From Clarkia xantiana subsp. parviflora (taxonomy: Eukaryota > Streptophyta > Magnoliopsida > Myrtales > Onagraceae): 64,000 bases of DNA. Under the pieces are notes generated by a model that worked only from the letters and a program-made list of their open reading frames with translations, did not search any database and had not been told where the DNA came from. Where the stretch lies: the NCBI GenBank assembly GCA_036873135.1, contig JAPTYO010000036.1, positions 124,001-188,000 on the forward strand, in the 5' to 3' direction. Both the position numbers and the translations under genes were made by a program. Below, piece after piece: positions 54,949-64,000 of this stretch (within the stretch, counting starts at the first letter, position 1; every line of letters begins with the position of its first letter).

Positions 54949-57631
54949 ATGTCTGGTAAGACCTTTTCTGATTGTAAGATTTTCTTTTTCGCTGATCTTC
55001 TTTTGCTTACGTTTTGGGGAGACCCACCACACTTTGTTGCCATGGGCGGCTTTCAGACAGCGGATCCGGCTCTGATGGAAGGGTGGCCTTCCACTTTGAA
55101 TATCCTGCCAACGAGATTACGCCTACTGCCTTCGATGCAGCCGTCCGGGAAGGGTGCATCACTCAAACCTGGGAGCCTCGCCTCCCCTATGAACGTCACC
55201 GTCTCGTACGGGTGCACGAGGTTACCCTCCCCGAGGAGGGGGAAGTGTACGTCTCCACCGGGCAGATACAAGCGGGGCTCCGATTTCCCTTCTGCGGGAA
55301 TCTGGTGGAGATGTGCAACCACTACAAGACACACCCGACTACTCTCACCACCCATGCCATCCGTACATGGAATGCTTTCCAGTACCTCTGCCACCGAGAG
55401 AGGTGGGTCTATAGTCTCACCCTCTTCCGGACCTTCTGGCAGCTGAAGTGCAACCCGGCGGGGATCTGCGCCTTCTACCCTCGGATGCCCAGATTCTCGC
55501 CCCAACAGCTCGCCAGGCACGGGTGGACTCAACACTCCTGGAAGACTGCCAAGGGTCGGCACTTCCTCTGCGACTCCGGGCCCGACAACAGCGGGTGGAA
55601 GAAGAACTATTTCTTTATCAAGAATAGTTCCATCCCGTGGCCCCGATGGGCCGTTGAGGCGGATCCTGCCCCCGCTCCTCATGCCTACACCGACCGGGAG
55701 ATCGAGACTCTTCAACTCATCCAGTTTTATCGCTGGGGCGAGTCTTTTGCTCTCTTCGACGCCAACTCTGTCTCGGAGCGAGACTTGATCACGATCGGGG
55801 TGCGGCTCCTCGACATCGCTTCTGGGGGTCAACTCACTGATGGCCCTGCCGGTACCGTGCTTTGGGTAACGTTTCTGATTTCCTTCCTTTTCCATTGTTT
55901 GCTGCTAAAAGGTCCCAGCTGACCAATCTGGCTCTTAATCAGGGGGAGACGGATGCTATCCGCAAGGTGGCAAGGAAGAGGAAGCCCACCAAGAAGCCTT
56001 CCGCTCCCTCGGGATCCCCCTCGGAGCGAAAACGCGCTCGGGTAGATCAGATGGACGCCATCTTAGGCGTGAAGACCCCTGAGGAAGGTAAGAGGCTCCG
56101 ACAGGCTATTAAATTGTACAGGAAACTGGTTCCAGAGGATCTCATCCCCGCTGAGAAGGAGCAAAGAATCCGAGAAATCAAGCTGATTCTCCGTGGGGAA
56201 ACACCCCGCGTCCTCGAACCAGGCTACTACCACTTCCTCGGAAAAGTTCAATTCATGGATCGCCAAATTATCTGGTGTCTCGACAATGGGCTATTAGCTG
56301 ACGTTGTTCGTCCCGTGGCTGCAGGTCCCGCGGAGACTGCTGCTCCGACGGAAGCGGTGGCGGAGGACACTCCAACGCCCGACCAATTCCGTCCAGTGAC
56401 GAGGCTGGATGCCTCCCCTGCTTCTGAGGAGGAGGATGAAGGTGAAGGCCTGATTCGCCGCCGGAGGGGACGCCTCTCCAAACCTGTTCCGGAGGAAGTG
56501 CCTCCGACTTCCCCCATAGACTTGCACTCCCCGGTGCCAAGTCCAACTCCAGAGCTTCCGATGGAAACTCCTTCATCGGAGCCTGCTGCTGTCGGGGGAG
56601 CTCGTTTCCCCGACGATCCGTACATCGTGCCTGCCCTCCCGCTGGTCGGGAGTTTCTACCCCATTCATTCCCCCGAGCAAGAGACGGTTCCCTGGAACCC
56701 GATCGAGTCTCTACAAGGGGTCCCGCTCCAGTGGGGATGCCTTCAAGAGGACCTGGCCCTGCATCTGCTGGCAGGCTCAGTTCCACCGTCTCTTCGGCGT
56801 CCACTGTCCTTGGATGATGAAGAGGTCGACAAGGATCTCCGCCAAATGGCCATCGTTCACGTAAATGTAAGACCACGTCTTTACCTTCAATTATATGATA
56901 TGAAACATTATCGGGTACTAACCTTTTCTTCTTTCCCTCAGAACACTGCAAACCAGCAGCGTTGTTACGGGTACATCGTGGCCTTGCGGGAGGCTTTGAA
57001 GGCGGAGCGCGCCAAGTCCAATCCCGCCAAGATGGCTAAGCTCGAGGAGGAGCTCGCTGCCTCGCAAGCGGCGAGACAAAAGATAAGTCGGGAGAAGACC
57101 GAGCTCACTCGAAAGGTGGAGGGCCTGCAACAGCAGGTTCAGGAGCATGAAGGACTGCTGCGCCTCGAGCAGCAGAAATTCAATGATGAGCAACTGCGGC
57201 ACGCCGCGGATCGGGAGGAGCTCGTCCTCGAGAAGGATCGTCTCGAGGAAGCCAAGGCGAAGCTGGAGGCTGAACTTCCTGCCAGGCTAGCTGAAGCCAA
57301 GGTTCAAGTTCGCGAGGAGTACCGGAGTTCCGAGGACTTCAAGGCTGACGCTACGCTGTTCTTCAGAACTGAGGTCCACAACACTATGCTTGACATCGTC
57401 GAGGAGCTTCACATAGCCTTCGGCGATGCTACTGACCTTAAGAAGTCTGACACCCTCGCCCCCTTCGCGGAGGAGTATCTTAACCTCTCCGAAGAAGGTG
57501 ATGGGACTCTTCCTGCCTCCGACTCTCCTCCAGCTGACCTCCAGGGCTCCGATCCCCGTGCTGCAGAGTCTGCGGACCCCGCTCCCTCCGAAGCCACCAA
57601 GGATCAGCCTCCCGCCAAGGATCAGCCATAA
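54949..57631 (+). CDS. alpha-4 antisense four-exon gene, open throughout
   Basis: Predicted exons 54949-54955, 55057-55865, 55919-56866 and 56942-57631, giving about 817 residues in frame. Introns: 54956-55056 (gtaaga...tttcag), 55866-55918 (gtaacg...cccag, 53 nt) and 56867-56941 (gtaaga...cctcag). At intron 2 the TTTGCAG of sister copies reads TTTGCTG, so only the downstream AG remains. Residues 1-272 form the Transposase_28-like domain (EGEVYVSTGQIQAGLRFPF at 64-82). Residues 273-588 contain a basic patch RKVARKRKPTKKP, then an acidic, Ser/Pro-rich linker. Residues from 589 contain the coiled coil (EEELAASQAARQKISREKTE, LRLEQQKFNDEQLR) and an acidic tail. No catalytic motif is visible and the role is unknown. 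Conservation of frame while introns drift suggests the protein matters to the element. Confidence 0.78.
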
Positions 57632-57779
57632 TGTTTTTATCTTTCAGATCCTTGTACTTTTTGCCTTCCTGTATCCGTCCTCAGGCCTTCGCGCCTTAAT
57701 GAAAAAATGAAAAATTTATTTCCATCTGTTTCCATCCCGATCATCTTTGCACTACTTAAAGCGCCTTAACTTGTTAGAT

Positions 57780-58960
57780 AACCTCATACGTCAAACTTGA
57801 CGATTTGTCGGGCTCCCTCGCCCCCGCCAGTTAAGGCGTTTTAGTTGTGCCCTTAAGGCAATCTCGCACGTCCTTAAGACGCTTTTTCGGAACTTTACCA
57901 CTTAAGGTTTCTCGGCCAGGCCACTCCGGGCGATTTTCGAGACCTCACCACTTAAGGAATCTTGGTCACGCCACTCCGGGCGATTTTCGGGACTTCACCA
58001 CTTAGGGAATCTTGGTCACGCCACTCCGGGCGATTTTCGTACGTCAAACTTGACATTTTATCGGGAGCCTACCACTTAAGGATCCTCAGCCCACGCCGCC
58101 TCGGGCGATTTTCGTACGTCAAACTTGACGCTTTTCAGGACCTCACCACTTAAGGAATCTTGGTCACGCCACTCCGGGCGATTTTCGTACGTCAAACTTG
58201 ACATTTTATTGGGAGCCTACTACTTAAGGATCCTCAGCCCACGCCGCCCCGGGCGATTTTCGTACGTCAAACTTGACGCTTTTCAGGACCTCACCACTTA
58301 AGGAATCTTGGTCACGCCACTCCGGGCGATTTTCGTACGTCAAACTTGACATTTTATTGGGAGCCTACCACTTAAGGATCCTCAGCCCACGCCGCCCCGG
58401 GCGATTTTGGTACGTCAAACTTGACGCTTTTCAGGACCTCACCACTTAAGGAATCTTGGCAACGCCACTCCGGGCGATTTTCGTACGTCAAACTTGACAT
58501 TTTATTGGGAGCCTACCACTTAAGGATCCTCAGCCCACGCCGCCCCGGGCGATTTTCGTACGTCAAACTTGACGCTTTTCAGGACCTCACCACTTAAGGA
58601 ATCTTGGTCACGCCACTCCGGGCGATTTTCGTACGTCAAACTTGACATTTTATTGGGAGCCTACCACTTAAGGATCCTCAGCCCACGCCGCCCCAGGCGA
58701 TTTTCGTACGTCAAACTTGACGCTTTTCTGGACCTCACCACTTAAGGAATCTTGGCCACGCCACTCCGGGCGATTTTCGTACGTCAAACTTGACATTTTA
58801 TTGGGAGCCTACCACTTAAGGATCCTCAGCCCACGCCGCCCCGGGCGATTTTCGTACGTCAAACTTGACGGTTTATCGGGCTTCTTGCCCCCGCCGCTCC
58901 GGGCGAAATCGTACGTCATACTTGACGGTTTATCGGGACCCTACCACTTAAGGATTCTCG
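57780..58960. repeat. alpha-4 tandem array with 148-bp higher-order unit
   Basis: ACTCCGGGCGATTTTCGTAC recurs at 58023, 58171, 58319, 58467, 58615 and 58763, exactly 148 bp apart. Each unit holds two related halves, one with GACATTTTATTGGGAGCCTA and GGATCCTCAGCCC, the other with GACGCTTTTCAGGACCTCAC and GGAATCTTGG. Flanking degenerate units lie at 57780-58020 and 58860-58960. Confidence 0.95.
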
Positions 58961-59263
58961 GTCCATTATAAGCGTAACCCCGTGCAGGTAAGACCTCAGC
59001 TCTCAAGCAACAATTATTAACGCAAAGAGATGCTACTCAACCACGCAATAATTCGATTACAAACTAAATTGGTACTTGGCCCCCCTCGGCAGCTTTTACT
59101 AGAACAAACCCATAACAAACACAGAAGTAATCAATAACAAACACAAAAATGCCCAAATAAAGATAAAAGTTACTCGCCTGGCATCATTCAGCACGACCAT
59201 GACAGGAATCCACCAAGCGTACGACCCTCGAAACGTCGCGATACCTCCACTAGCGGCGAGCCC

Positions 59264-60850
59264 TCAATTAATGACCCTTCGCTTCTCCTGTCGGGACCCA
59301 GAGGACGTGCCAGCCGCAGACTCTGTCTCAGGCTTTTTCTTCTTCGGGGATCAGGAGCGGGATCGCGATCGGGATCGGGACCGATCACGGCACCGTTTCT
59401 CAGCGACGAACTCCTTCAGCTTGCCCCTCTGAATCAGCTTTTCTATCTCTTTCTGCAGCTCCCGACAGTAATCCGTGTCATGGCCGCTGGCCCGGTGGAA
59501 CCGACAATAACGATCGGTTCAAGACCCGAAGTACTCTCCTTCCTTCCTCGGCGGGAACCTGGCAATACCTTGTCGTTCCATTACCGCTATCACCTCTGCT
59601 AAGGAGCTGTTAAGAGGTGTAAGGTTAAGGTCATCTCTTCGCCTTTCCTTCCTCGGGGGCTGCCTGTCCTCCCGCCGATCGGAGCGACCTCGGTTCCGAC
59701 TTCCCTCGGATCTGTCCTTCGAACTTCGGTCGTCCAAGGGCTTGGACGACTGCTTCCCCTTTCTCGACCTCGGAGGCTCAAGCTCCCCAGCAGCTATTTT
59801 CGACTCCTGCACGTCGATCTGCTGCTTTATCCTCGCCTGCAGCGCCTCCATACTCCATATAGGCTTCGCGGCTGCGCTGTGCCTCAGATCGGAACCGTAG
59901 GGGGCCGTCAGGTGGCTCAGGAATGTACGGATGGTCTCGCCCTCCGATATTTCCTCGTCAATCTCAGCGACGCTAGCCGTGTATCGCTGGTAATACTGGG
60001 CTAGCGTTTCGTCGGGCCTCTGCACGACCTCTGCCAAGGACCTCACGCTCTTCAGGAGGCGCCGTCGACCTTGATACTGCTGGATGAACCGTTTGTGCAT
60101 GTCGGCCCAACACGTAATACTTCCTGGGGGCAGGCTAAAGAACCACGACATGGCCCTCTCTCCCAATGTAATGGGGAACAGCGCGCAGACGATGTCGTCG
60201 TTCGGGGCTCTACCCATACACGCCTGGACGTGCTTCTGCACGTGGCGGACTGGGTCTGCTTCGCCATCGTACTCCGGGATGGTGGGGATGTTCAGCCCTG
60301 GCAGGGCTAAAGTGTCGATCAGTCGCGGAACGAAGGGATGACTGGCTCGGTCCCGCAGCTCCGACATCATAGGCTTCTGGTCTCCCATACATATGTTTAC
60401 GATCTTCACCACTTGGTCAGCGGTGAGAGTACCGTTGAGGGCAATGGTCCTGTGCTGAACTGGACCCGGTCTGTCGACCACGAATCGCTCGGGCTGAGCG
60501 ATCTCCTTGTCCTTATCCTGACCCTCTGGTCGAGCTTGCTCCGGCTCCGGTCTCGGTGGAGGTGGTGGTACCTCCACGGCCTGCTGCCTGGCAGCCTCTC
60601 TCCGCTCCAGGAGGGCTTCCATGGCCGCCAGAAACATTGGCATGGCATCCGCCACAGCCTTGGCCAGATCTGGATTTGGAGGAGCAATCTCTCCTCTGTT
60701 TTCCTCAGGCTGGGGAACAGACTCCTCTGGGACTTCTTGACGTCCCTCCACCTGAGAGATGTTGGCAGGGGGTGGAGGATCGTCTTGAGCCTCGCCGCGC
60801 TCCTGCTGCCTTGAGGTTTGTCCTTGCTTGGTCTGCCTACCAGGTGTCAT
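59264..60850 (-). pseudogene. gag: alpha-4 gag, nonsense codon before the knuckle
   Basis: Starts MTPGRQTKQGQ and is open for 443 codons with all core motifs (EYDGEADPVRHVQKHVQA, MSWFFSLPPGS, KRFIQQYQGRRRLL). At 59519-59521 a TGA replaces the CGA found in sisters, just before TDRYCRFHRASGHDTDYC. The remainder stays in frame to RRVIN at 59264 with another stop in the RS-rich tail. Truncated Gag would lack the nucleic-acid-binding knuckle. Confidence 0.88.
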
Positions 60851-60887
60851 ATGAACGAATAGAGGTTACCTTGGCTTTTCATTCATA

Positions 60888-60905
60888 TTCCCACAGACGG
60901 CGCCA
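60888..60905 (-). other. Primer-binding site of alpha-4
   Basis: Minus strand TGGCGCCGTCTGTGGGAA, two bases from the 5' LTR. Confidence 0.85.
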
Positions 60906-60907
60906 AA

Positions 60908-61476
60908 TGTTGGATCACGGTGGAACTTCCGGTACGGCGCTTGATGACACTTCCAAGTTCCTTAGCTCCACGCAATCCTGCACGAAGGGGATAGACCGGG
61001 CGGTGACCCAGAATCCCTCTCCGATGCTTAAATGAGTATGGCAGGCAAGGTAAGCAGGTATGTGTATGTAAAAACGTATCTGAATCTGGGATAACCTCCA
61101 CCCTTTTATAGGGGAGGTGTTATCCCAGTTACCTCATTAGTCGCCTGGGCGATTAGCACGTATCCCGCGTATCTCGTCCATTTACCCACCTTCCTCTTAT
61201 TTCGGCCCACTCTCCCACTACTCTGATAGTGGGCGTGTTTCTCGGCCTTATCCTCTGATCGCAAGTCCCGACCTCTGTCGGGGACTCCAGAGTTGTCTCA
61301 TCGGTCACCGCTCGGGGCCCCTCGTCATCGTGACTCGGCCTATTCCTCTCAGAGGTTCGTTATCGGGGCCTGCTCATAGGCACGTTGTCGGGAGCTAACA
61401 GCTCACTCCTCGGGTCCGACTCTGTCGGGACCTTCTTCCTTGGCCTGCTCACAGGCGCATCCGACTCTGTCGGGAC
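60908..61476 (-). repeat. 5' LTR of alpha-4, truncated by alpha-5
   Basis: Matches the first about 570 bases of 53670-54422, then stops within the second 45-bp repeat at GTCGGGAC where the alpha-5 LTR begins. The last five bases, gggac (61472-61476), are the expected left TSD of alpha-5. Confidence 0.92.
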
Positions 61477-62151
61477 TGATGGATTCCGGTGTAGCCGTTA
61501 GGCCCTTAACGACGAGTAAACGGCGACCTAGCCCACTGGGCCCTAGATCGGGCCCAAAGGGCCGAGACAGAAGGTCCCGACAAGATGCGCCACGAGGAAG
61601 AAAGGTCCCGACAGAGTCGGACCCGAGGAGTGAACGGTTAGCTGAGTAGCTAGCCCCCGACGAATGCGCCTATGAATAGGCCACGATGCCTGTGAACAGG
61701 CCTCGATGGAGAACCTCGGAGAAGAATGGGCCAAGTCATGATGGCGAGAGGCCCCGGGCGGTGATGATACAACTCTGGAGTCTCCGACAGTGGTCGAGGC
61801 TTATGATCAAAGGATAAGGCCAAGATACACATCCGCTAAGATAGCGGGATCGTGGGCCGATATATCCGGAGTAACGGATAAATAGGCGAGATACGCGGGA
61901 TATGGGCCAGCGGCCCAGGCGATAAATCAGGTAACTGGGGTTGGACTTCCCCTATAAAAGGGTGGAAACTCCCCAGGTTTAAGAGATCTTTTTTACATAC
62001 ATACTTGCCTACTCTTGCCATATACTCATTTAAGCATCGGAGAGGGATTCCGAGCCACCGCCCGGTCTATCCCCTCTTTGCAGGATTGCGTGGAGCTAAG
62101 GAGTTCGGACCACCGTCAAGCGCCGTGCCGGAGTTCCGCCGCGATCCAACA
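61477..62151 (+). repeat. 5' LTR of alpha-5
   Basis: TGATGGATTCCGG ... GCGATCCAACA, 675 bp; CCCCTATAAAAGGGTGG near 61948-61964. Confidence 0.95.
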
Positions 62152-62152
62152 T

Positions 62153-62170
62153 TGGCGCCGTCTGTGGGAA
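62153..62170 (+). other. Primer-binding site of alpha-5
   Basis: TGGCGCCGTCTGTGGGAA, one base after the LTR. Confidence 0.88.
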
Positions 62171-62209
62171 CCTTGAACAAAAAGCCAAGGTAACCTCTTT
62201 TTTGTTCGT

Positions 62210-63806
62210 ATGGCACCTGCTAGGCAAACTAAGCAAGGACAGACGTCAAGACAGCCGGAGCGCACCGAGGCTCAAGATGACCCTCCACCCCCTACCAACG
62301 CTACCCAGGTGGAGGGACGTCAGGAAGCTCCAGGAGGGCAGGTCCCCCAGACTGAGGAGAACAGGGGAGAAGTCGTCGTTGCTCCTCCGAACCCGGACTT
62401 GGCCCAGGCAGTGGCAGCCGCCATGCCTATGTTCTTGGCGGCTATGGAAACCCTCCTCGAACGGAGAGACGCCGCCAGACAGCAGCCCGTGGTGGCACCA
62501 CCACCACCGCCACCGCCGAGAGCAGAGCAAGAGCGAGTCCAGCTGGGAGGCCAAGGTAATAGAGTCGCTCAGCCCGAACGGATCGTGATCGACGGACCAG
62601 GCCCGGTCCAGCACAGAACCCTTGCCCTCAACGGTCCCCTCACCGTTGATCAGGTAGTGAAAATCGTAAACATATGCACAGGGGACCAGAAGCCGATGAT
62701 GTCGGAACTGCGGGACAGAGCCAGTCACCCATTCATCCCGCGACTGATTGACACCCTGGCCCCGCCAGGGTTGAACATTCCGACCATCCCGGAATATGAC
62801 GGCGAAGCAGACCCCGTCCGCCACGTGCAGAAGCACGTACAGGCATGCATGGGCAGGGCCCCGAACGACGATGTTGTCTGTGCATTATTCCCAATCACGT
62901 TGGGAGAGAGGGCCATGTCGTGGTTCTTCAGCCTGCCTCCAGGGAGCATCACCTGTTGGGGCGACATGCACAAGAAGTTCATCCAGCAGTACCAAGGCCG
63001 GCGACGCCTCCTGAAGAGTGTAAGGTCTTTGGCGGAGGTCGTGCAGAGGCCCGACCAGACACTAGCCCAGTATTATCAGCGGTACACGGCTAGCGTCGCG
63101 GAGATAGACGAGGAGATCTCGGAAGGCGAGACCATCCGCACATTCCTGAGTCACCTAACGGCTCCCTACGGCTCCGACATGATGCACAGCGCAGCGGCGA
63201 GGACAATATGGAATATGGAGACGCTGCAAGCAAGGGTCAAGCAACAGATCGATGTGCAGGAGTCAAAGATAGCTGCTGGGGAGTTGGAGAATCCGAGGAC
63301 AAGACAAGGGAAGCAGTCCTCCAAGCCTGCGGACGACCGGAGGTCGAAGGGTGAATCCGAGGGCAGTCGGAACCGAGGCCGCTCCGATCAACGAGAAGAC
63401 AAGCAGCCCTTGAGGAGGGAAAAACGGAGAGAGGACCTCTCCCATCTCACCCCTCTCAACTGCTCCCTAGCAGAGGTGCTGGCAGTGATGGAGCGACAGG
63501 GCATCGCCAGGTTTCCCCGCGGAAAGAAGGAGAATATTATGGCTCGCGAACCGATCGCTATTGTCGATTCCATTGAGCCAGCGGTCACGACACGGATTAT
63601 TGTCGGGAGCTGCAGAAGGAGATAGAGAAGCTGATCCAGAGGGGTAAGCTCAAGGAGTTTGTTGCTGAGAAGCGAGGCCCCGATCCCGATCTCGATCGCG
63701 GTCCCGATCCCGAGATCGGTCCCCAAAGAAAAAGAAAACCGAGGCAGAGTCCGCGGCAGGCACGTCATCGGGGGCTCGACAGGAAAAGAGAAGGGTCATC
63801 AGCTGA
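62210..63806 (+). pseudogene. gag: alpha-5 gag, frameshifted before the knuckle
   Basis: Open from MAPARQTKQGQ through the gag core to IARFP (about 63515). There a lost base in the C-run (TTTCCCCGCGGAAAG against TTTCCCCCACGGAAGG) shifts frame and ends the protein at 63625. In the original frame the knuckle coding is interrupted by TGA (CGA TTC CAT TGA), and a further 1-base loss near 63675 shifts the RS-rich tail. It cannot make complete Gag. Confidence 0.88.
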
Positions 63807-64000
63807 TCCTGTGGGGGCTCTTTGCGGAAGGAGCATGGTGGCATTTTGGAGTCGCTCGCCTCGGTCCAGGCGAGCAATCTTATCTTCATTTAAGAATTTC
63901 TGCTTTGTTATTGCTTTTCGTTTGAATATTTAGAAGGGGGCGAGTCCCCCCATTTTTTCTGATGTATTTGAATTGCTGCCTAGCGAAATTGCCTTTGTTT
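63807..64000. other. alpha-5 sequence after gag
   Basis: No gene. It matches the region following the gag stop in alpha-2 (GGGGCTCTTTGCGG, GGTCCAGGCGAGC), which in complete copies leads to the tandem array. Confidence 0.7.

Larger units (their letters stand above)
53670..61476 (-). mobile_element. alpha-4: Gag-bearing LTR element, right LTR cut by alpha-5
   Basis: Left LTR 53670-54422 (753 bp), antisense gene, array with a 148-bp higher-order unit, gag with nonsense codons, PBS and a truncated right LTR (60908-61476). Left flank gtatg; the matching right TSD is outside the window. It is the most diverged alpha copy yet has an apparently intact antisense gene. Confidence 0.93.
41071..64000 (-). 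mobile_element. beta-2: minus-strand relative of beta-1, split by alpha-3 and alpha-4
   Basis: The 3' LTR (about 41071-41780) is followed by a polypurine tract and internal sequence at 41781-43076, 51125-53669 matching, inverted, the antisense-gene end of beta-1. The rest, including gag and the 5' LTR, must lie beyond the window, because alpha-4 and alpha-5 occupy the sequence to the end. The left LTR boundary is uncertain. Confidence 0.75.
61477..64000 (+). mobile_element. alpha-5: Gag-bearing LTR element, 3' part outside window
   Basis: 5' LTR 61477-62151, PBS, gag with frameshifts, then the gag 3' untranslated part to the window end. The array, antisense gene and 3' LTR would lie beyond 64000. 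Inserted into the right LTR of alpha-4. Confidence 0.92.

Noticed and set aside
54949..57631. DNA transposase gene, as the family name Transposase_28 might suggest
   Set aside because: No DDE or other catalytic motif is visible, and the gene sits antisense inside LTR elements; the name reflects historical annotation of gypsy-type elements.
62246..62836. Minus-strand frame of 196 codons opposite alpha-5 gag, with similar shadow frames opposite other gag and antisense exons
   Set aside because: They mirror GC-rich coding on the other strand, differ in extent between copies and lack motifs.

Overview
This window is a block of nested LTR retrotransposons from a repeat-rich flowering-plant genome. 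I found no host gene, rRNA, tRNA or bacterial-type feature. The evidence is TG...CA-bounded LTR pairs with 5-bp target-site duplications (TSDs), primer-binding sites (PBS) starting TGGCGCC, polypurine tracts of the type GGGGGCAA, and Gag proteins carrying the C-x2-H-x4-H-x4-C knuckle typical of Tat-lineage Ty3/gypsy elements. Spliced antisense reading frames resemble the plant 'putative gypsy type transposon' (Transposase_28) family. The plant species cannot be read from the sequence.

Layout. 1-10176: beta-1, a plus-strand element with its 5' LTR cut by the window edge; it has a decayed gag, a protease followed by a second gag-like segment, and an antisense gene. 10575-20444: two copia-like LTRs in inverted orientation, the right one next to an initiator-Met-type PBS; alpha-1 (11532-18998, TSD gacat) lies between them. 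20774-38158: gamma-1 (minus strand, TSD gatag), a decayed element interrupted by alpha-2 (28993-36884, minus, TSD gttgg). 38164-41070: wreckage of another Tat-like element with a 777-bp tandem duplication and a copia reverse-transcriptase fragment. From about 41071: beta-2 (minus strand), interrupted by alpha-3 (43077-51119, minus, TSD gtatc) and by alpha-4 (53670-61476, minus). Alpha-4 is itself cut in its right LTR by alpha-5 (61477 to the window end, plus).

The alpha family (five copies) has one architecture: LTR, PBS, a gag-only sense gene of about 530 codons, a tandem array (51-bp unit), a convergent antisense gene with four exons, polypurine tract, LTR. No protease, reverse transcriptase, RNase H or integrase was seen in any alpha copy, so these are non-autonomous Gag-bearing elements that would need enzymes from elsewhere. 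The antisense gene has its own candidate TATA box, three introns and, in two copies, an AATAAA signal. Its predicted exons 1 plus 2 total 816 nt in all four assessable copies while the introns vary in length. A related spliced antisense gene occurs in beta-1 and beta-2, a fragment of one lies at 40650-40976, and a probable relic is in gamma-1. This sense-gag, array, convergent-antisense-gene plan shared by several LTR families is the most interesting system in the window.
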